From: Sphingomonas nostoxanthinifaciens
GTDB lineage: Bacteria; Pseudomonadota; Alphaproteobacteria; Sphingomonadales; Sphingomonadaceae
Direction: 5' to 3'
Length of the DNA stretch: 64,000 nt
Assembly (NCBI RefSeq): GCF_019930585.1
Contig: NZ_CP082839.1
Coordinates: forward strand, 1,550,001-1,614,000
The position numbers and the translations under genes are program-made. Shown piece after piece: positions 6,768-15,599 of this stretch; positions within the stretch are counted from its first letter, which is position 1, and the number at the start of each line of letters is the position of its first letter. The notes below the pieces were generated by a model. The model had not been told where the DNA came from, ran no database searches, and worked only from the letters and a program-made list of their open reading frames with translations.

Positions 6768-9569
6768 TCAGCCAGCGGGCAGAGCCGCAAGCCGTTCTGC
6801 CAATGCAGCGACGAGCTGCCGGAACTCCACCGGCTTCTGCAGGCGCGGAACATCGGCGAACGCCGCCGGAACGGCTGCCTGATCGTAGCCCGTGACGAAG
6901 ACGAACGGCACCCCGCGTGCCCGGAGTTCGCCCGCCAGCGCGAACGATCGGTCGCCGTTCAGGTTGATGTCGAGCACCGCGCCCGTAAGCGGCACGTGGG
7001 CGATGATGGCGCGCGCCGCACTTTCGCACGGGCACGGGCCGATGATATCGGCCCCCGCACCGCGCAGCGCGCGAGCGGCGTCGTTCGCCAGATAGTAATC
7101 GTCCTCGACGATCAGGATGCTCTGGCCGTCCAGATCGACTGCACCGGACATGTCGATCGATCCTCCGAATACGTTGACGGGCTGCGGCGCGTCGGTTTCT
7201 AGAATGCTCGCGCCGCCCTTGAGCGGGAATTCCAAGTGGCATTGCGCGCCGCCTGGATCGATCGTGAGTCTGCCGCGCCCGCTCAACTCGTAGGGAATGC
7301 GACTTTCGATAAGCTCGCTTCCGAAGCCGCTTCGCCGTGGACCGGGCTGAAACGGACGAGCCGGGGCGCCGGTTTCATTCCAGTCGAAGCTGAGCCAGGG
7401 CCTGTCGTCCTTTTCGACGACCTTCCAGCACACCGTCACTCTGCCGTCCGTGTCCGAAAGCGCGCCATATTTCAGCGCGTTGGTCGCCAGCTCATGCACG
7501 GCGAGCGTCATCGTCTCGGCGGCCTTGGGTGCCAGCACGATATCGGGGCCGCTCGCAAAGAACTGGTCGGCATGGGCTGCCTGCGCACTCAATTCCTCCT
7601 GCACGATCGTGGCGATCCCGACACCGGCATTGGCGTTCCGGGTCAGCAACGCCTGGACACGGGCGAGCGTGAGCAGCCGGGCCGACAGGATCTCCGCATA
7701 ATCGTCGATGCTGTCGGCGCCCTTTGCGGTGCGCACGACGATCGAGCGGATGATCGCCATGATGTTGCGCACGCGATGCTGCAGTTCGGCGAGCAGGACG
7801 CTCTGATGCTCGGTCAGCAACTTCTGTCCGGTGACGTCGTCGGCGATGCCGCCGATCCGCTGCACATGCCCCTCGCCATACAGCGGGAAGTCCGTGTTGC
7901 GGATCCAGCGGAAGCTCCCGTCGGCCGGACGTTGGATGCGGAACTCGTAGACCACGGACTCGCCGCGTCGCGCCCGTTCGATATGCTCCAGCGCGGTGGC
8001 GCGATCCTCGGGCACGATCATGGCGGCCCATCGCGTGATATCGCCGAGGATCGCGCCGGTCTCGACCCCGTAGATCTTGCCGATGGCCGAGCTGGCATAT
8101 TCCATGACGAGCGTCGAGGCGTCGCGGATCCAGAGGCCGCCCGACGAAGCGTTGGCGAACTGCGTGAAACGCTCCTCGCTGGCGCGCAGCGCCGCCTCGG
8201 CATGGGCGCGCTCGACCGCGGCCCAGATGCGCTCGGCCACCTCGCGTAACAGTTCGATCTCGTCGTCGGTCCAGACGCGGGGCCGCGCCTCCGTCACGCA
8301 CAACGCGCCGACCAGCCGGTCGGCCTTGATGAGCGGCGCACCCATGCAGGCGATCACTTGGATCGCCGCGGATGCGGGCCGATCGGCGGCGGGAACCAGC
8401 GGCGATGTCTGCGTGTCGGCGACGACCTGGCATATGCCGCGCCGGACCACGTCGATGAACCAGCCATAATCCGCGAGACGATGTTCCCCAGCCAGCGATT
8501 GCGAGCCGGCACGCACGAAGTCCCGTTTGACGCGGGTTACGCCTGCATCTTCGTCGACCTCGAAATAATAAGCTCGATCCACGCGCAGATGCTCGGCCAG
8601 CAGGCGGCAGGCGGTGCCCTCGATATCCACGGGGTCCACCAGCGGGCGGAGCGCATCGCTGAACTCCAGCAGGAAGGCCTGCCGCTCCTCGCTTTCCCGG
8701 AGTGCGGCCTGGAACCGTTTCTGCTCGGTGACGTCGGCATGCGCGCCAACGAGGCGCAACGCCGTTCCGTTCTCGTCGCGCTCGATCTCCGCGCGGACGC
8801 GGATATTCCGCGTCGCGCCATCGGAGGGCCGGATGATCCGATATTCGTTATCGTAGATCGTTCCTCGTCCCTCCAGAGCCTCGATCAGGGCCTGCTCGGC
8901 CCGGACCCGATCGTCGGGATGGACGCGCTCGCGCCATTGCTCGAGCGTTTCCTCTCCATAATCCGGTGGCAGGCCGTGCAGGCGGAGATATTCGGGCGAA
9001 CGGCGGCCCCGCAGCCCGTCGAGCACATCGATGTCGAGCCCGCCGAGATCACCGATGCGCTGCACGCGCGCAAGATCGGCGTCCCGCTCGCGGAGCGCCG
9101 CCTCGATGCGTTTGCGGTCCGTGATGTCCCGGACGAAGCAGATGATTTGCGGGTCGCCCGACGCGGGATGCCGCGTCGGCAGCGCATGCTCCTCCCGCCA
9201 GCCGATTTCGCCCGTGTCCGGACGGATCACCCGAAGCTCGGTATGCCAGCCGGTGCCGTTGCGACCGGCAGCCTCGACCAACGCTTGATGCTGGGCCCGG
9301 TCGTCCGGATGGATCAGCGCGACGCGATCGGCTTCGCTGTCATTCAGCCCGCTACGCTCGTTTGGAGACGTCGATTCGGTGATGCGGGCGGCGACCGGAT
9401 CCCACACCCAAAAGTTCAAGCCGCCCGCCTTCAGCGCCAATTGCAATCGTTCCTCGCTGATGGCCTGTGAAGCCAGCGCCTCGCTCAAGGACTTTTCGGC
9501 CCGATCCAGGCGGCGCTGAAGATCTTCCGAGGATATTCCGTCGATCATCGCGCGACGGTACACTGTCAT
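6768..9569 (-). CDS. PAS-PAS-GAF-PAS HWE-type hybrid histidine kinase with C-terminal receiver
   Basis: A 933-residue cytoplasmic kinase without membrane segments. In order: a coiled-coil start (15-40), PAS (about 40-155), PAS (165-287), GAF (300-455), PAS (463-585), an HWE kinase core with the H-box LAELQHRVRNIMAI (His598), the N-box VHELATNALKYGAL (692-704), FDWNETG and GFG, then a receiver (816-930) with Asp823/824, phosphoacceptor Asp867, and Lys912 in QKPVE. HWE kinases often sense light or stress and feed the PhyR/NepR general stress pathway. No LOV cysteine motif is evident in the PAS domains, so the signal is unknown. An alternative ATG lies at 9548. Confidence 0.9.
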   Translation of the reverse strand: MTVYRRAMIDGISSEDLQRRLDRAEKSLSEALASQAISEERLQLALKAGGLNFWVWDPVAARITESTSPNERSGLNDSEADRVALIHPDDRAQHQALVEAAGRNGTGWHTELRVIRPDTGEIGWREEHALPTRHPASGDPQIICFVRDITDRKRIEAALRERDADLARVQRIGDLGGLDIDVLDGLRGRRSPEYLRLHGLPPDYGEETLEQWRERVHPDDRVRAEQALIEALEGRGTIYDNEYRIIRPSDGATRNIRVRAEIERDENGTALRLVGAHADVTEQKRFQAALRESEERQAFLLEFSDALRPLVDPVDIEGTACRLLAEHLRVDRAYYFEVDEDAGVTRVKRDFVRAGSQSLAGEHRLADYGWFIDVVRRGICQVVADTQTSPLVPAADRPASAAIQVIACMGAPLIKADRLVGALCVTEARPRVWTDDEIELLREVAERIWAAVERAHAEAALRASEERFTQFANASSGGLWIRDASTLVMEYASSAIGKIYGVETGAILGDITRWAAMIVPEDRATALEHIERARRGESVVYEFRIQRPADGSFRWIRNTDFPLYGEGHVQRIGGIADDVTGQKLLTEHQSVLLAELQHRVRNIMAIIRSIVVRTAKGADSIDDYAEILSARLLTLARVQALLTRNANAGVGIATIVQEELSAQAAHADQFFASGPDIVLAPKAAETMTLAVHELATNALKYGALSDTDGRVTVCWKVVEKDDRPWLSFDWNETGAPARPFQPGPRRSGFGSELIESRIPYELSGRGRLTIDPGGAQCHLEFPLKGGASILETDAPQPVNVFGGSIDMSGAVDLDGQSILIVEDDYYLANDAARALRGAGADIIGPCPCESAARAIIAHVPLTGAVLDINLNGDRSFALAGELRARGVPFVFVTGYDQAAVPAAFADVPRLQKPVEFRQLVAALAERLAALPAG

Positions 9570-9614
9570 TGATGTTTTGTAACTTGCTCAGGTCATTAGA
9601 CGAAAGTGCCGGTC

Positions 9615-10559
9615 TCAATGAGGCGTGGCATCGGATCGATGCAGGAAAGCGGCGCAGGCGAGATCCTGTACGATAGAGCCGAGCGATTTGTAGATCGTCA
9701 CCTCGGCTGATGTTCGGCGACCTGCCGCAGTGCCGGAATAGACCGTGCCGATCTCCGGCAGGACGTGGCTGTCGTCGACGAGGCCGTTTTCCCGCGCGCG
9801 CAGGAACTCGGCGCCCTGCGCCAGCACGCCGTCGCGATGATCGGGGAAGAAGCGCGCGCGACGGACCAACGCGCCGTCGATCTCGACCGGCCCGGCGCGG
9901 CTGGAGCCGACGACGTTGACGTGCGCGCCGTCGGGCACGTCCCGGTCGAACAGGATCGGCTCGGCCGACGCGGTCGTCGTGCAGATGATATCCGCTTCGC
10001 CAGCAGCCTCTGCTGCCGTCGCGGCGACGGTGACACGAATGCCCAATGCAGCGGACAATCGATCGGCGAGGTTGTGCGCCTTCTCGCCCGATCGTCCCCA
10101 GATCGTTACGCTGCTCAGCGTGCGGACGTGGCGGATCGCCAAAGCATGCTGCCAAGCCTGCTCGCCCGTGCCGAGGATTGCCAGCCGGTGCGCGTCGGTG
10201 CGCGCGAGCGCGTCGGTCGCCGCCGCCGAGGCGCAGGCAGTGCGGATCGCCGTCACCTCGCCCGCATCGACCACGCACACCGGCGCGCCCGATGCGCGAT
10301 CGAACAGCAGGATCACGCCCTGATGCGAGCGGCCGCCGGGCGCATCGGGAAAGACGCTCACCACCTTTGCGCCGAAGCCGGCATCGTCCATCGCCCCCGG
10401 CATCACGCCGAACGCGTCGCCGCCGCCGAGATCGACGATGCCGCGCAGCAGCTGGCGGGTGCGCCCCTGCGCCAGCGCGATCATCGCCGCGCGCATCAGG
10501 GCGATGCAGGTCGCGTGATCCAGCCTGCGCGCGACCTCGTCTGCGTCGATCACGCGCAT
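9615..10559 (-). CDS. Ornithine cyclodeaminase/mu-crystallin family protein (probable imine or ketimine reductase)
   Basis: A 314-residue NAD(P)-binding protein of the OCD/mu-crystallin family. GAKVVSVFP (Lys65), EVTAIRTACASA (Arg106) and the Rossmann loop ILGTGEQAW are present. At the position where true ornithine cyclodeaminases carry a catalytic Asp (GxDxPG) this protein has GSSRAG (218-223). It is therefore more likely a reductase of cyclic or linear imines, as in pyrroline-2-carboxylate reductases. ATG 10559 follows the preceding gene's stop after four bases, making it the last gene of the metallohydrolase operon. It has no signal peptide, unlike its neighbours. Confidence 0.8.
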   Translation of the reverse strand: MRVIDADEVARRLDHATCIALMRAAMIALAQGRTRQLLRGIVDLGGGDAFGVMPGAMDDAGFGAKVVSVFPDAPGGRSHQGVILLFDRASGAPVCVVDAGEVTAIRTACASAAATDALARTDAHRLAILGTGEQAWQHALAIRHVRTLSSVTIWGRSGEKAHNLADRLSAALGIRVTVAATAAEAAGEADIICTTTASAEPILFDRDVPDGAHVNVVGSSRAGPVEIDGALVRRARFFPDHRDGVLAQGAEFLRARENGLVDDSHVLPEIGTVYSGTAAGRRTSAEVTIYKSLGSIVQDLACAAFLHRSDATPH

Positions 10560-10563
10560 CGGC

Positions 10564-11694
10564 TCAGGCGCCCCAGATCGCTTCGGCGTAGCGGACGAAG
10601 TTGAGGCCCATGATCTTCTCGATCCGGCGCGGCGTATAGCCTTTGGCCTTGAGCAGGCGTGCGAGCGTGCGGAACTGGTCGGGCCCGCGCAGGTCGACCG
10701 CGAACGGATAGGTATCGGGCCGCTCGCCCGCCGCGTTGATGCCCGCCGCCCGCCGCGCGGCGATCTCCTTCGCCAGCGCCGCTTCATAGACGTGCAGGTC
10801 GTCGATCTGCGTCACCGTGCCGTCGGTGCCGATGCCGACATGATCCTCGCCACACACGGCCACGGCATGATCGATATGCGCCACCACGTCCGCGGCATGG
10901 GCGTGGCCCGACAGGTTGAGGAACGGCATGAAGTAGATGCCGACAAAGCCGCCGCGCTCCGCCACGAGGCGCAATTCGGCGTCGGTCTTGTTGCGCGGCA
11001 GGTCGACCAGCGCACGGCAACCGGTGTGGTTGATCGAGATCGGCATGCGCGAGATTCGTGCCGCCTCGAGGCAGGTCTGCTCACCGCTATGCGATAGGTC
11101 GACCATCAGCCGCCGGTCGTTGAGGCGGGCGACGACCTCGCGCCCGAATGGGGTGAGCCCGCGATTGCCGGGCGCCATCGCGCCATCGCCAATCTGGTTG
11201 GCCGGATTGTAGGTGAGCTGGACGATGCGCAGGCCGAGATCGGCGAAGATGTCGACGCGCGACACGTCCTGCCCCAGCATCGCGCCGTTCTGCACGCCGT
11301 AGATCAGGCCGATGCGCCGCTCCGCCTTGGCGCGGCGCAGGTCGGCGGCGGACAGGATCTTGGTGACGTCGCGGGCATGGTCGCGCACGATCCGGTCGGT
11401 CGCGGCGATGCCGCGCACGGTCGCCTCGAACGGATCCTTGGGGCCGGAAACATAGCCGAGCGTGACGTTGACCGCGGTCAGCCCCGAGGCGTGCGCCTCC
11501 GCCAGCACGCGCGGCGTAAGCTCGGGCACGAGATCGTCGGCATGGCCGTTGGGGTCGCCCAGCCCACCAAGCGCATTGATGACGATCCAGTCGCCGATCG
11601 GGTCGGTGGGCGTGGCGCCCAGCGCGCGGCCCGCGGCCACGGCGCCCGCGCCGACGGTGAGCGCCATCATCCCGCGCCGGTCAATTATCGTCAT
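10564..11694 (-). CDS. Membrane-dipeptidase-like (M19) protein lacking key zinc ligands
   Basis: A 376-residue M19 relative with a DRRGMMALTVGAG leader that resembles a Tat/Sec signal, so it is probably exported. The TIM-barrel histidines are kept in DLSHSG (His202) and NHTGCRAL (His223). The N-terminal HxD ligand pair of M19 enzymes is replaced (VINALGG, residues 38-44), and the bridging Glu is replaced by Gln135 in YGVQNGAML. Three of five expected ligands are thus missing. It may bind one metal, use another chemistry or have a non-catalytic role. Its start overlaps the upstream amidohydrolase stop by 14 bases. Confidence 0.8.
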   Translation of the reverse strand: MTIIDRRGMMALTVGAGAVAAGRALGATPTDPIGDWIVINALGGLGDPNGHADDLVPELTPRVLAEAHASGLTAVNVTLGYVSGPKDPFEATVRGIAATDRIVRDHARDVTKILSAADLRRAKAERRIGLIYGVQNGAMLGQDVSRVDIFADLGLRIVQLTYNPANQIGDGAMAPGNRGLTPFGREVVARLNDRRLMVDLSHSGEQTCLEAARISRMPISINHTGCRALVDLPRNKTDAELRLVAERGGFVGIYFMPFLNLSGHAHAADVVAHIDHAVAVCGEDHVGIGTDGTVTQIDDLHVYEAALAKEIAARRAAGINAAGERPDTYPFAVDLRGPDQFRTLARLLKAKGYTPRRIEKIMGLNFVRYAEAIWGA

Positions 11695-13054
11695 CCGCCT
11701 TCATCTCCTCGCGCGTGATTGGTCGATAGTCGCGCCGCCAATAGGGCCGGCCGCGCTTGACGGTGAGGTCGACCGTCCGGATCGCGCCGATGTCGGCGGT
11801 AGGATCGGCGGTCAGCACTGCGAAATTGGCAAGCTTGCCCGGCTCCAGCGATCCCGTGTCGCGCGCCTGCCCGGCGGCCGTCGCGCCGACGAGCGTGGCC
11901 GAGTGGATCACCTGCAGCGGCGGCAAGCCGACGTCGCGAGCGAGGAACTCCAGCTCGTCGTCCACCTCGGGCCACGCATGGTCGCGGGCGGCCACGCTGT
12001 CGGTGCCGGTCGCGATCGGTACGCCCGCGCGCCACGCCTGCTGGGTCAGGCGGATCACCGCCGCGCCGGTGCAGCGCAGCGGCCGCCGCTCGGGATGCGC
12101 GCGGCGCCCGGCGTCGGCGCGCACGAACAGGCTACCGGTCGCATCGAGGATCGTGCCGTGCGCGATCATCGCGCGATACAGGCCGGCGGTCACGGGATCG
12201 TCGCCGGACGGTGCGAGCCGCGCCTCGTGGACCGGGGTGTGGTCCTCGTAGGCGGCGAGCATCACCGGCTCGACCTGATAAGCGAGGTAGCAGACGTGAC
12301 TCACCGTATCGACGCCCGCCGCGATCACGTCGGCCGGGCGGGTCGGGAACACCGCGCTGTGCGCCCACACCAGCATGTGCTGGCGATGCGCCTCGGCGGT
12401 GATCGTCGCCACCAGATGCGGCGGCAGATCGGCGTAGATCTTGATCGCCGCGGCGGAGGTTCCGCGCGCCAGCGTGATCGCGGTGTGGAGATCGGTGGCG
12501 TCGTCGATCGCCTGCGCCCACGGCGCCGAGCCCGGCGTGACGCCCAGGCTGATCGCGCCGATGCGCGGATCCTTGAAGAAAGGCGGCCCGGCCATCACCG
12601 CGGCGTAGACGATGTCGGGCGCGGCGATGTCGCCCGCCAGCGCGGCGCGCGCCAGCTCGGCCACGGGGCGCAGATCGTCGGCCATGTCGCGCACGGTGGT
12701 GACCCCGCCGTACAGATCACGCCGCAGCACCGCCTCGGCGCGCGCGCGGTCGGGCGGGGTGGCGAGGTGGACGTGCGAGTCGATCAGGCCCGGAATCACG
12801 AAGCGCCCCGCAAGGCTGACCGTCACGGCGCCAGCCGTCCCGCCGAGGCTGCCGCGCGGCCCGATCGCGACGATCCGCTGCCCCCGCACCAGCATATCCT
12901 GATGCGCGCGTGCCGGCGCGCCGGTGCCGTCGATGATGGTGGCGTCGGTGTAAAGTGTCAGTGGCGCCGGCCTGTCCGGCGGAGCGGCGGCGGCGAGCGT
13001 CGCCGCGCCGGCCATCGCCAGCGCGACCCGGCGCGCCGTCGAACGCACGGTCAC
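11681..13054 (-). CDS. Exported amidohydrolase (imidazolonepropionase/prolidase-like subgroup)
   Basis: A 457-residue amidohydrolase-superfamily enzyme. After a signal peptide (about residues 1-24) comes the small beta domain (LYTDATIIDGTGAPA), then the binuclear-site motif IDSHVHLA, a candidate carboxylated Lys in AIKIYADLPP, the His ligand in WAHSAVFP, and the catalytic Asp in ATGTDSVA. It ends with the usual GSLEPGKLANFAVL strand. Such enzymes hydrolyse C-N bonds in cyclic amides or Xaa-Pro-type dipeptides. The start is GTG 13054, which overlaps the upstream stop as GTGA and indicates tight coupling. Confidence 0.88.
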   Translation of the reverse strand: MTVRSTARRVALAMAGAATLAAAAPPDRPAPLTLYTDATIIDGTGAPARAHQDMLVRGQRIVAIGPRGSLGGTAGAVTVSLAGRFVIPGLIDSHVHLATPPDRARAEAVLRRDLYGGVTTVRDMADDLRPVAELARAALAGDIAAPDIVYAAVMAGPPFFKDPRIGAISLGVTPGSAPWAQAIDDATDLHTAITLARGTSAAAIKIYADLPPHLVATITAEAHRQHMLVWAHSAVFPTRPADVIAAGVDTVSHVCYLAYQVEPVMLAAYEDHTPVHEARLAPSGDDPVTAGLYRAMIAHGTILDATGSLFVRADAGRRAHPERRPLRCTGAAVIRLTQQAWRAGVPIATGTDSVAARDHAWPEVDDELEFLARDVGLPPLQVIHSATLVGATAAGQARDTGSLEPGKLANFAVLTADPTADIGAIRTVDLTVKRGRPYWRRDYRPITREEMKADDDN

Positions 13055-15501
13055 TTCGCGCCGAGCGTGCCGCCGGCGGCAACCGCCTCCAACCGGCGCC
13101 GCGCCTCGGCGAAGCGCGCCTTGATGCTCGCGCCCGCCTCGCCGGGATAGCCCTCGGCCAGCTTGCGATCGGCCACGTTCATCCAGCGCAGCAGGTCGCC
13201 TGCCGCGGCGCGCGCCGTCGCCGGATCGGTGCTGCCGACATGGCCGAGCCACACCGGCGCAGTGTGCGCGAAAGGATAGCTGTCCTGTGTCGGCCAGCGC
13301 GATGCGCCGCCGCTCACCCGTGCCGCCACCCAGCCGCCGGCGGGAACGGTGATCCGCCCGGTATAATGCTTGTGGCCCGGTGCGACGAGGCCGGGCGCCT
13401 GCCACACGACCTTGCCGTTCACGAGCAATTCGGCCTTCTCGACCGCGGTCGGCGACCACAGATCGAGCGTCCAGTCGATCGCTTGGTGGCCCTGCGGCAC
13501 CACCTCGCCCGGCGCCTTGCCGTCGGAGCTGAACTCGATCATCGGCCCGGTCGAGACGAAGCTCCGCCCCTTGCGCAGCGCGTCGAGGAAGCTCGCCATG
13601 CTCAGCGCGCCCTCGGGCTTGGCGTAGACACGCGTCGTGCCGATCGCGAGCATGCGGTGGAGATTGTGCATCGTATCGGTGCCGGCGGTCGGCGTGATCG
13701 GCAGGCCGAGATCAAGCAGGCGATACCACGCCTCGCTCGACCCCAGTTCGTCGCTCCACAGGCAGGCGACCTCGATCGCGTCGACGTCGCCCAGCACCGC
13801 ATCGGGCACCAGCTCCAGCGGCAGGCCGGTGGGCTCGCCGCCGGCGGGGAAAGGATCGCGCGTCATCGTCGGATGGACGTAGGTGTTGAGCCCGCCATGA
13901 TCGCGCGCGAAGCGCAGCGCCGCGGCGTTGGCCAGATCGAGCTGGCCGTAGACCGGATAGCCCGGCCCGTAATACCACGGCGTATAAGGCGCGTCGGCCG
14001 CCAGCACACCGACATGCCCGAGGAAGTGCGAGCGCACCTCCTGCGAGAAGCGGATCAGCGGCGGGGTGCTGCGCTGCCAGCCCCAATAATCGGTGTCGAC
14101 GAAGGTGGTCTGCAGATTGGCGAGCTGCGGCGTCGCGACGTCGAGCGCCTCGGCCCGCATCGGCAGGACGAGATCGTCCGGCTTGAGCTGGAACGGCCCG
14201 CCATAATTGAGATGGCTGTGGAGATCGCCCGAATACCAGCCGCGTGCCGCCGCGTCGAAGCCGGTGGTGGGGATGTCGACGTTGATCGTCACCGCCTCGC
14301 CCGCGCGCACCGGCCGCGCAATTTCCGCCGCGCCGTCGAAGCCGTGGCTGGCGAGGATGTGGACCGTCCCTGCCGGCACCTCCAGCGTCACCGCGCCGGG
14401 CGTGTAGAAATAGACGCGGCCCTGCTGCCCGTCGAAATGGGTGAGGCCGCTGTCGGGCGCGCCAGGGTGGCCCGCGCCGTCGAGCACCGACAGCCGCGCC
14501 GGCACCAGCGTCCCGCCCTCGCGCGTGCGGATGGTGACGTGCGCGGTGCGCTCGTTGCCGCTCCAGCTGACCGGGCGCAATTCCTCGGCCACGCCGCCGG
14601 TGGCGGGCACGTGATCGAGGCGGAAATCCTGCCGGTCGTCGGGATGCACGAACCAGATCGCGCCCGCGCGGCTCCATGCGGGGGTGAGCGGATAGGCAAT
14701 TTCGGGCGCCAATCGGATCGGCTCGCCGCTGACGGCATCCATCACGAGCAACTGGGTCTTGTCGCCGAGAGGAACGACCGCGGCGATGCTGCGCCCGTCC
14801 GGTGCCGCGGCGATGCGCAATTGCGGCGCGAGGCCGGCGGTGCGCAATGTGCGGAGCGATCCGTCGACCAGCGACAGCGTGCGGATCGCATCGCCGGTGC
14901 GGCTCTTCTGGACGAAGGCGAGCGCGCGGCCGCCATCGATCGGCTGCGGGTTCAGCTCCTGTCCGGCGATCGTAGTCAGCCGCGTCGTCGCGCTGCTCGC
15001 CAGATCGAGCCGCCACAGATCGAGATCGCCCGCCGCCGCCGAGCTGTAGAACAGGCTCTTGCCGTCGGGGCTGAACGCCGGATCGAGATCGAGCGCGGGG
15101 GTATCGACCAACAGCCGCTCGCGGCCGCTCGCCACGTCGATCGCCATGATGCGCGTGTCGTGGTCGTTATCGCGAACGAACGCGATCTGGCGGGAATCGG
15201 GCGACCATGCGGGGCGTGAATCGACGTCGCCGCTGCTCGTCAGCCGCCGCGCCTCGCCGGTGCGCGTGTCGATCAGCCACAGCCAGCCGCGCGCCGCCAC
15301 GGCGACGAAGCGGTCGTCAGGCGAAGGCGCCGGATCGGTCGGGCTGGTCGAAAAGGTGGGGAGTTCGTAGCCCTCCAGATAGACGTCGTGCGCCATGCCC
15401 GCGATCTTCGGATAGCGGTGCGTCCATTGCGCCAGCGCCGGCGCGGCGAGTGCCGCGCCGGTGGCGAGCAGAGAGAGCAGGCGCACGGAGGTGCTGCGCA
15501 T
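13051..15501 (-). CDS. Exported TolB-like propeller fused to a CehA/McbA-type PHP metallohydrolase
   Basis: An 816-residue exported protein (signal peptide to about residue 24, PALAQ). Residues 50-290 form a TolB/PD40-like beta-propeller with repeated SPD(D/S/G) blades (PSPDDRF, WSPDSRQI, FSPDGKSL, APDGRSI). After an Ig-like linker, a PHP-type metallohydrolase domain begins at SGDLHSHLNYGG (His-x-His) and continues with YVHPTMTRD, IEVACLWSDE and TAGTDTMHN, which supply further metal ligands. This matches the CehA/McbA family, named for carbaryl esterase. It is the first gene of the 15.5-9.6 kb operon and presumably acts on an extracytoplasmic substrate. Confidence 0.85.
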   Translation of the reverse strand: MRSTSVRLLSLLATGAALAAPALAQWTHRYPKIAGMAHDVYLEGYELPTFSTSPTDPAPSPDDRFVAVAARGWLWLIDTRTGEARRLTSSGDVDSRPAWSPDSRQIAFVRDNDHDTRIMAIDVASGRERLLVDTPALDLDPAFSPDGKSLFYSSAAAGDLDLWRLDLASSATTRLTTIAGQELNPQPIDGGRALAFVQKSRTGDAIRTLSLVDGSLRTLRTAGLAPQLRIAAAPDGRSIAAVVPLGDKTQLLVMDAVSGEPIRLAPEIAYPLTPAWSRAGAIWFVHPDDRQDFRLDHVPATGGVAEELRPVSWSGNERTAHVTIRTREGGTLVPARLSVLDGAGHPGAPDSGLTHFDGQQGRVYFYTPGAVTLEVPAGTVHILASHGFDGAAEIARPVRAGEAVTINVDIPTTGFDAAARGWYSGDLHSHLNYGGPFQLKPDDLVLPMRAEALDVATPQLANLQTTFVDTDYWGWQRSTPPLIRFSQEVRSHFLGHVGVLAADAPYTPWYYGPGYPVYGQLDLANAAALRFARDHGGLNTYVHPTMTRDPFPAGGEPTGLPLELVPDAVLGDVDAIEVACLWSDELGSSEAWYRLLDLGLPITPTAGTDTMHNLHRMLAIGTTRVYAKPEGALSMASFLDALRKGRSFVSTGPMIEFSSDGKAPGEVVPQGHQAIDWTLDLWSPTAVEKAELLVNGKVVWQAPGLVAPGHKHYTGRITVPAGGWVAARVSGGASRWPTQDSYPFAHTAPVWLGHVGSTDPATARAAAGDLLRWMNVADRKLAEGYPGEAGASIKARFAEARRRLEAVAAGGTLGAK

Positions 15502-15599
15502 CGGCGGAGGAGCCCTTTATCAGTGATTTCCTCCGTTGTTCACGACCCCGCACGTGCTGTCCATCGGCTTGTGACGGATCAGGAACGAGCGTTCCGTCG

